Made by a program: the position numbers and the translations under genes. Of a stretch of 26,465 nucleotides of DNA, positions 23,196-26,465 are shown in pieces. A model generated the notes under the pieces. That model was not told where the DNA came from. It saw only the letters and a program-made list of their open reading frames with translations, and searched no databases. Source of the stretch: Methylophilales bacterium UBA4017 (GTDB lineage: Bacteria; Pseudomonadota; Gammaproteobacteria; Burkholderiales; Methylophilaceae); NCBI GenBank assembly GCA_002384685.1, contig DGAZ01000047.1, positions 1-26,465 of the forward strand, read 5' to 3'. Each line of letters begins with the position of its first letter. The stretch's first letter is position 1.

Positions 23196-25556
23196 ATGCA
23201 ATTTTCTAAATTATGGCTACAAGAATTTTTTGACTCCTCATTGGATGACATTGATCTTGCACAAACTCTCACCATTGCTGGGATTGAAGTAGAGGAGATT
23301 CAAGATTTATCAGGATTATCTGATCAAATTGTAGTCGGTGAAATCGTCAGTATGGAGAAACATCCGGATGCAGACCGCCTTAATGTTTGTCAGGTCGATG
23401 TAGGATCTAAAGAATTATTGCAAATAGTTTGCGGTGCACCTAATGCGCGACAAGGGATAAAAATTCCTTGCGCTAAAGTTGGTGCACAACTCCCTGGATT
23501 CGATATTAAGAAAGCTAAGCTTAGGGGAGTCGAGTCTTTTGGTATGCTTTGCTCAGCTAAGGAATTAGGTCTAAGCCAAGAATCGGATGGTTTGTATGAG
23601 CTTAAGTCTGACTTAATGTTAGGCCAGCCGGTTGTTGATGCATTGGCATTAAATGACTCTATTTACCATCTGTCAATTACACCTAACAGAGCGGATTGCC
23701 TTAGCATGAAAGGGATTGCTAGGGAAGTAGAGGCTTTATCAGACCTCACACTTAAAAAATTTACTAGCGAATACAATCAAATACCTTCAAGCAACACACA
23801 GGAGATTATTGTTGAGGATGCGACATTATGTCCAAGGTATGTGGGCTTACACATTCAAGGAGTGGATAACAAGAAAAAATTACCGGAATTTATGACTCAC
23901 TACCTTGAACGAGGCGGAATCTCCTCAATCAATCCGGTGGTAGATATTACTAATTATGTACTTTTAGAGACAGGGCAACCATTACACGCCTTTGATAAGG
24001 ATAAGATTCATGGGAATGTAAGTGTGCGAAAAGCAATAAAAGATGAGTCGTTAATGATGATCAACCATCAAGAGATTATTTTTTCTGGAGAAGAGTTAGT
24101 TATTGCTGATCAATCAGGGCCTTTGGCGCTAGCCGGCATTATGGGAGGACTGCTTTCATCATCACAAGAAGGCACAACAAACATCTTTCTAGAGAGTGCT
24201 TATTTCGATCCCGCTGCCATCTCTGGGAGAGCAAGATCGTTTAGCCTGAATACTGACTCATCACATCGCTTTGAACGCGGCGTTGACTTTGGTAGCACCC
24301 TTAATGCGGCACAATATGCAGCATCGTTAATTATTAAGTATTGCGGTGGAAGCATATCAGCATCCGTTGATATAACAGGAAACCTCCCGCAACGGTCTGC
24401 AATCTCCCTCAGAACAAAAAGGGTAGCAGATATTATGGGTATGGAAATATCTGACACAGAAATAAAAGCAATATTGGCGAAATTACAGTTTGAATTTACT
24501 TATGAAAAAGGCATATTTACCGTAAATCCACCTACCTATCGCTTTGATATGTGCATCGAGGAAGATCTGGTAGAAGAGGTCATTAGATTGTATGGTTATG
24601 ACAATATACCCGCATTAATGCCTAGTACCAAAGCCTTAATGCTTCCTGTGGATAGTAGAAAAAAAGACCTAAAAATAACAAAGGACACTTTAGTTAATCT
24701 TGGGTATAACGAAGTCATTAGCTATAGCTTTATTGGAAAAGTGGTGGAAGAGGGTTTGCATGATAATAAAAATCCGATTAAATTAAAAAATCCCATAGCT
24801 TCACATTTGGATGTGATGCGCTCACGCATATGGGGAAGTCATATCGATGCGTTGGTGTATAACCTTAATCGGAGTCAAAAAAATATTAGAATATTTGAAG
24901 TAGCCTCCGTTTATCAGGAGCGAGAAGGTACCTACACGGAAACGAAAGTGTTATCTGGACTTGTTTATGGCGACCAAGTACCTGAGCAATGGGGTGAAAA
25001 AAATAAAGAAATAAATTTCTTTGATATTAAGGGAGATATAGAAAGTATCTCAAGTAATACATTAACTTTTAATAAACCAAAAAAGGCAATACCTGGCGCC
25101 TTCCACCCAGGAAAAGTAGCGGAAATAATAATGAATGGTAATCATATCGGGTGGCTAGGACAACTACATCCATCGTGGCAACAGCAATATGAAATACCTA
25201 AAAAAACGTATCTATTTGAAATTGATATAGAAAAACTCAGCCAAACTACTCATAACCCTTATACCATTCCAAGCAAATTTATCCCGATTAGAAGGGATGT
25301 TTCGCTTGTTATGAATAAAGATGTGGTTGTTGGTGAAGCGATTGAAGCAGTATATGGCATGAAAATTTCCAACTTAATTGAGTTTCAGCCGTTTGATATT
25401 TACGAGGGTGAAGGCGTAGAGAAAGATAAAAAAAGCATTGCATTTCTTATACTTATCCAAGATACTTATAAAACACTTGAGGATACAGATATAGCTAAAG
25501 TGGTAGATCAAGTGGTTGCGGTTATGGAAGGTAAATACAATGCTAAATTACGCTAA
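23196..25556 (+). CDS. pheT: Phenylalanyl-tRNA synthetase beta subunit
   Basis: PheT contributes editing of mischarged tRNA and tRNA binding to the Phe-tRNA synthetase. The 786-residue product has the bacterial domain order: N-terminal MQFSKLWLQEF, the EMAP-like tRNA-binding domain (about 40-150, with VVGEIVSMEKHPDADRLNVC and QIVCGAPNA), the B3/B4 editing domain (SITPNRADCLSMKGIAREV and HAFDKDKI...LAGIMGG), the B5 domain (PPTYRFDMCIEEDLVEEVIR), the catalytic-like core, and the C-terminal anticodon-binding FDX-ACB domain (KFIPIRRDVSLVM onward). It follows pheS by two bases, and ihfA begins 24 bases after its stop. Confidence 0.98.
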   Translation: MQFSKLWLQEFFDSSLDDIDLAQTLTIAGIEVEEIQDLSGLSDQIVVGEIVSMEKHPDADRLNVCQVDVGSKELLQIVCGAPNARQGIKIPCAKVGAQLPGFDIKKAKLRGVESFGMLCSAKELGLSQESDGLYELKSDLMLGQPVVDALALNDSIYHLSITPNRADCLSMKGIAREVEALSDLTLKKFTSEYNQIPSSNTQEIIVEDATLCPRYVGLHIQGVDNKKKLPEFMTHYLERGGISSINPVVDITNYVLLETGQPLHAFDKDKIHGNVSVRKAIKDESLMMINHQEIIFSGEELVIADQSGPLALAGIMGGLLSSSQEGTTNIFLESAYFDPAAISGRARSFSLNTDSSHRFERGVDFGSTLNAAQYAASLIIKYCGGSISASVDITGNLPQRSAISLRTKRVADIMGMEISDTEIKAILAKLQFEFTYEKGIFTVNPPTYRFDMCIEEDLVEEVIRLYGYDNIPALMPSTKALMLPVDSRKKDLKITKDTLVNLGYNEVISYSFIGKVVEEGLHDNKNPIKLKNPIASHLDVMRSRIWGSHIDALVYNLNRSQKNIRIFEVASVYQEREGTYTETKVLSGLVYGDQVPEQWGEKNKEINFFDIKGDIESISSNTLTFNKPKKAIPGAFHPGKVAEIIMNGNHIGWLGQLHPSWQQQYEIPKKTYLFEIDIEKLSQTTHNPYTIPSKFIPIRRDVSLVMNKDVVVGEAIEAVYGMKISNLIEFQPFDIYEGEGVEKDKKSIAFLILIQDTYKTLEDTDIAKVVDQVVAVMEGKYNAKLR

Positions 25557-25580
25557 CAGAAACTTATAAAGAATATTGTT

Positions 25581-25883
25581 ATGACTTTAACAAAAGCAGA
25601 ACTATCAGAGATTTTATTTGAACAAGTCGGTTTAAATAAAAGTGAAGCAAAGGAGATGGTTGAGGCCTTCTTTGAGGAGATTCGTTCCGCTCTTGAGAAA
25701 GGCGATACTGTAAAACTGTCTGGGTTTGGTAATTTTGATCTTAGAACAAAATCTGAAAGGCCAGGAAGAAATCCTAAAACAGGAGAAGAGATTCCCATCA
25801 AAGCCCGTCGCGTTGTCACTTTTCATTCCAGTCAGAAGCTTAAAACTAGTGTAGAAGAGAAGACAGCTGGAAAACAAGCATAA
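25581..25883 (+). CDS. ihfA: Integration host factor alpha subunit
   Basis: IHF-alpha pairs with IHF-beta to bend DNA sharply in the nucleoid and at promoters, recombination sites and origins. The 100-residue product closely follows the family: MTLTKAELSEILFEQVGL, FFEEIRSALEKGDTVKLSGFGNF, then the DNA-contacting arm RPGRNPKTGEEIPIKARRVVTF with the intercalating proline. The following block HSSQKLK replaces the usual RPGQKLK. Its place after pheT is the classical pheST-ihfA arrangement. It has no strong Shine-Dalgarno sequence (TAAAGAA at about 25566-25572). Confidence 0.96.
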   Translation: MTLTKAELSEILFEQVGLNKSEAKEMVEAFFEEIRSALEKGDTVKLSGFGNFDLRTKSERPGRNPKTGEEIPIKARRVVTFHSSQKLKTSVEEKTAGKQA

Positions 25884-25887
25884 AAAA

Positions 25888-26277
25888 ATATTACCCGCGA
25901 TCCCCAATAAAAGGTATTTTGCTATTGGTGAGGTGAGCATTCTGTGCGACCTTAAGCCCCATGTATTACGTTATTGGGAGCAAGAATTTAGTCAGCTTAA
26001 GCCATCTACACGTCGAGGAAATCGTAGGTACTATCAGCAAGCAGAAATTCTGTTAATACGAAAAATCAGGGAATTGCTTTACTTTGAAGGCTTTACTATT
26101 CAAGGCGCCAAAGGAAAGCTTTCTGACCGCCAATTTGTTAAAGAAACTACCTCAAAAGAAGCAATAGAAAAAGCTCAAGCGGAATTACCTTTAGAAGACT
26201 CAGTTGTTTTACAAAGCCCTATGGATCTGAGTAACTTTAAGGCACAACTCGGCGACATTCTTAAGGTTCTAAAGTAA
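25888..26277 (+). CDS. MerR-family transcriptional regulator (probable non-AUG start)
   Basis: The gene encodes a MerR-type DNA-binding protein of the small class that follows ihfA in betaproteobacteria. The winged-helix segment is CDLKPHVLRYWEQEF...RRGNRRYYQ...LIRKIRELLYFEGFTIQGAKGKL, followed by a short polar C-terminal region with no metal-binding cysteines. The first conventional start is GTG 25933, but the conserved ILPAIPNKRYFAIGEVS block, which includes helix 1 of the DNA-binding domain, is encoded upstream of it in the same frame. The frame is closed by TAG at 25852. Possible starts are therefore ATA 25888 (used here), CTG 25867 or another rare codon. Starting at 25933 would give a 114-residue protein lacking part of the DNA-binding domain. 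The effector and target genes are unknown. It could be translated by reinitiation after the ihfA stop at 25883. Confidence 0.8.
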   Translation: MLPAIPNKRYFAIGEVSILCDLKPHVLRYWEQEFSQLKPSTRRGNRRYYQQAEILLIRKIRELLYFEGFTIQGAKGKLSDRQFVKETTSKEAIEKAQAELPLEDSVVLQSPMDLSNFKAQLGDILKVLK

Positions 26278-26300
26278 ATAAAAAACAGGTTTAATTAATT

Positions 26301-26377
26301 CGGGGCGTAGCGCAGCCTGGTAGCGTACATGCATGGGGTGCATGGGGTCGTGAGTTCGAATCTCACCGTCCCGACCA
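26301..26377 (+). tRNA. tRNA-Pro (anticodon GGG)
   Basis: The acceptor stem CGGGGCG (26301-26307) pairs with CGTCCCG (26367-26373, one G-U pair), followed by discriminator A and an encoded CCA (26375-26377). The D-arm is GCGCAGCCTGGTAGCG. The anticodon stem CATGC/GCATG holds the loop ATGGGGT, giving anticodon GGG at 26335-26337. The T-arm has AGTTCGAATCT. Length is 77 bases. It reads CCC and CCU codons. It follows the MerR-type gene by 23 bases with no visible promoter of its own. Confidence 0.97.
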
Positions 26378-26436
26378 ATTAAATCATTTTTTACAATCCT
26401 GGTTGGTAATGTCAAAAACTAAATGAGAAAACTACA

Positions 26437-26465
26437 TTGAAACTTCAAAAGCTATTAGTAGTATT
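26437..26465 (+). CDS. Possible start of the next gene, cut by the window edge
   Basis: After tRNA-Pro, a frame opening with TTG at 26437 reads M-K-L-Q-K-L-L-V-V to the window end. Two lysines followed by hydrophobic residues would fit the start of a signal peptide or membrane helix. The ribosome binding site is weak (GAG at 26425-26427). Nine codons are too few to identify it, and the TTG start is only a guess. Confidence 0.25.

Noticed and set aside
25860..25935. Programmed frameshift producing an IHF-alpha/MerR fusion at the A-run (25882-25888)
   Set aside because: The A-run lies after the ihfA stop codon, both proteins have complete family-typical ends, and a rare start codon with reinitiation is simpler.
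25632..25940. Minus-strand open frame of 102 codons across ihfA and the merR start
   Set aside because: It is antisense to the conserved IHF-alpha coding sequence, and its translation shows no domain. Treated as a shadow frame.

Overview
This window is a continuous, AT-rich stretch of chromosome in which every supported gene lies on the + strand. Gaps are very short and many genes overlap by 1 to 11 bases. Gene content and order point to a betaproteobacterium with a small, streamlined genome. The closest fit I can suggest is a Methylophilaceae/OM43-type marine methylotroph. That is an inference from three things: the order RpfE-like gene - recJ - tpiA - secG - tRNA-Leu - nuoA-N - DUF2818, the low GC, and the compactness. 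No mobile element, CRISPR array, prophage, toxin-antitoxin pair or insertion sequence is visible, and no gap exceeds 300 bases.

Layout. Bases 1-3356 hold the 3' end of an RpfE-like gene, then recJ (single-strand DNA exonuclease), tpiA (triose-phosphate isomerase) and secG (protein export channel subunit). A tRNA-Leu(GAG) at 3375-3459 sits between secG and nuoA. Bases 3493-17640 hold a complete 14-gene respiratory complex I operon in canonical order (nuoA to nuoN). Its tail overlaps a small DUF2818 membrane protein gene, which in turn overlaps an NAD-dependent epimerase-like gene (to 18760). After a tRNA-Val(GAC) with its own probable promoter comes the classic translation cluster thrS - infC - rpmI - rplT - pheS - pheT - ihfA, then a MerR-type regulator, a tRNA-Pro(GGG), and possibly the first codons of another gene at the right edge.

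How the parts work together. NuoE/F/G form the NADH-oxidising arm, NuoB/C/D/I the connecting iron-sulfur/quinone module, and NuoA/H/J/K/L/M/N the proton-pumping membrane arm. All ligand and proton-channel residues I checked are present. The only cluster missing is the optional N7 centre of NuoG. The second half makes translation components (two aminoacyl-tRNA synthetases, IF3, L35, L20, three tRNAs) together with a nucleoid protein.

Most of the window is ordinary, well-conserved core genome, and I do not see a new multi-gene system. The points worth a second look are mainly about expression signals: infC can only start at a non-AUG codon (AUA); the MerR-type gene also seems to need a non-AUG start; a strong terminator hairpin separates rplT from pheS, with a degraded look-alike between infC and rpmI; the epimerase-like gene is coupled to the complex I operon; and tpiA has several changes in its phosphate-binding loops.
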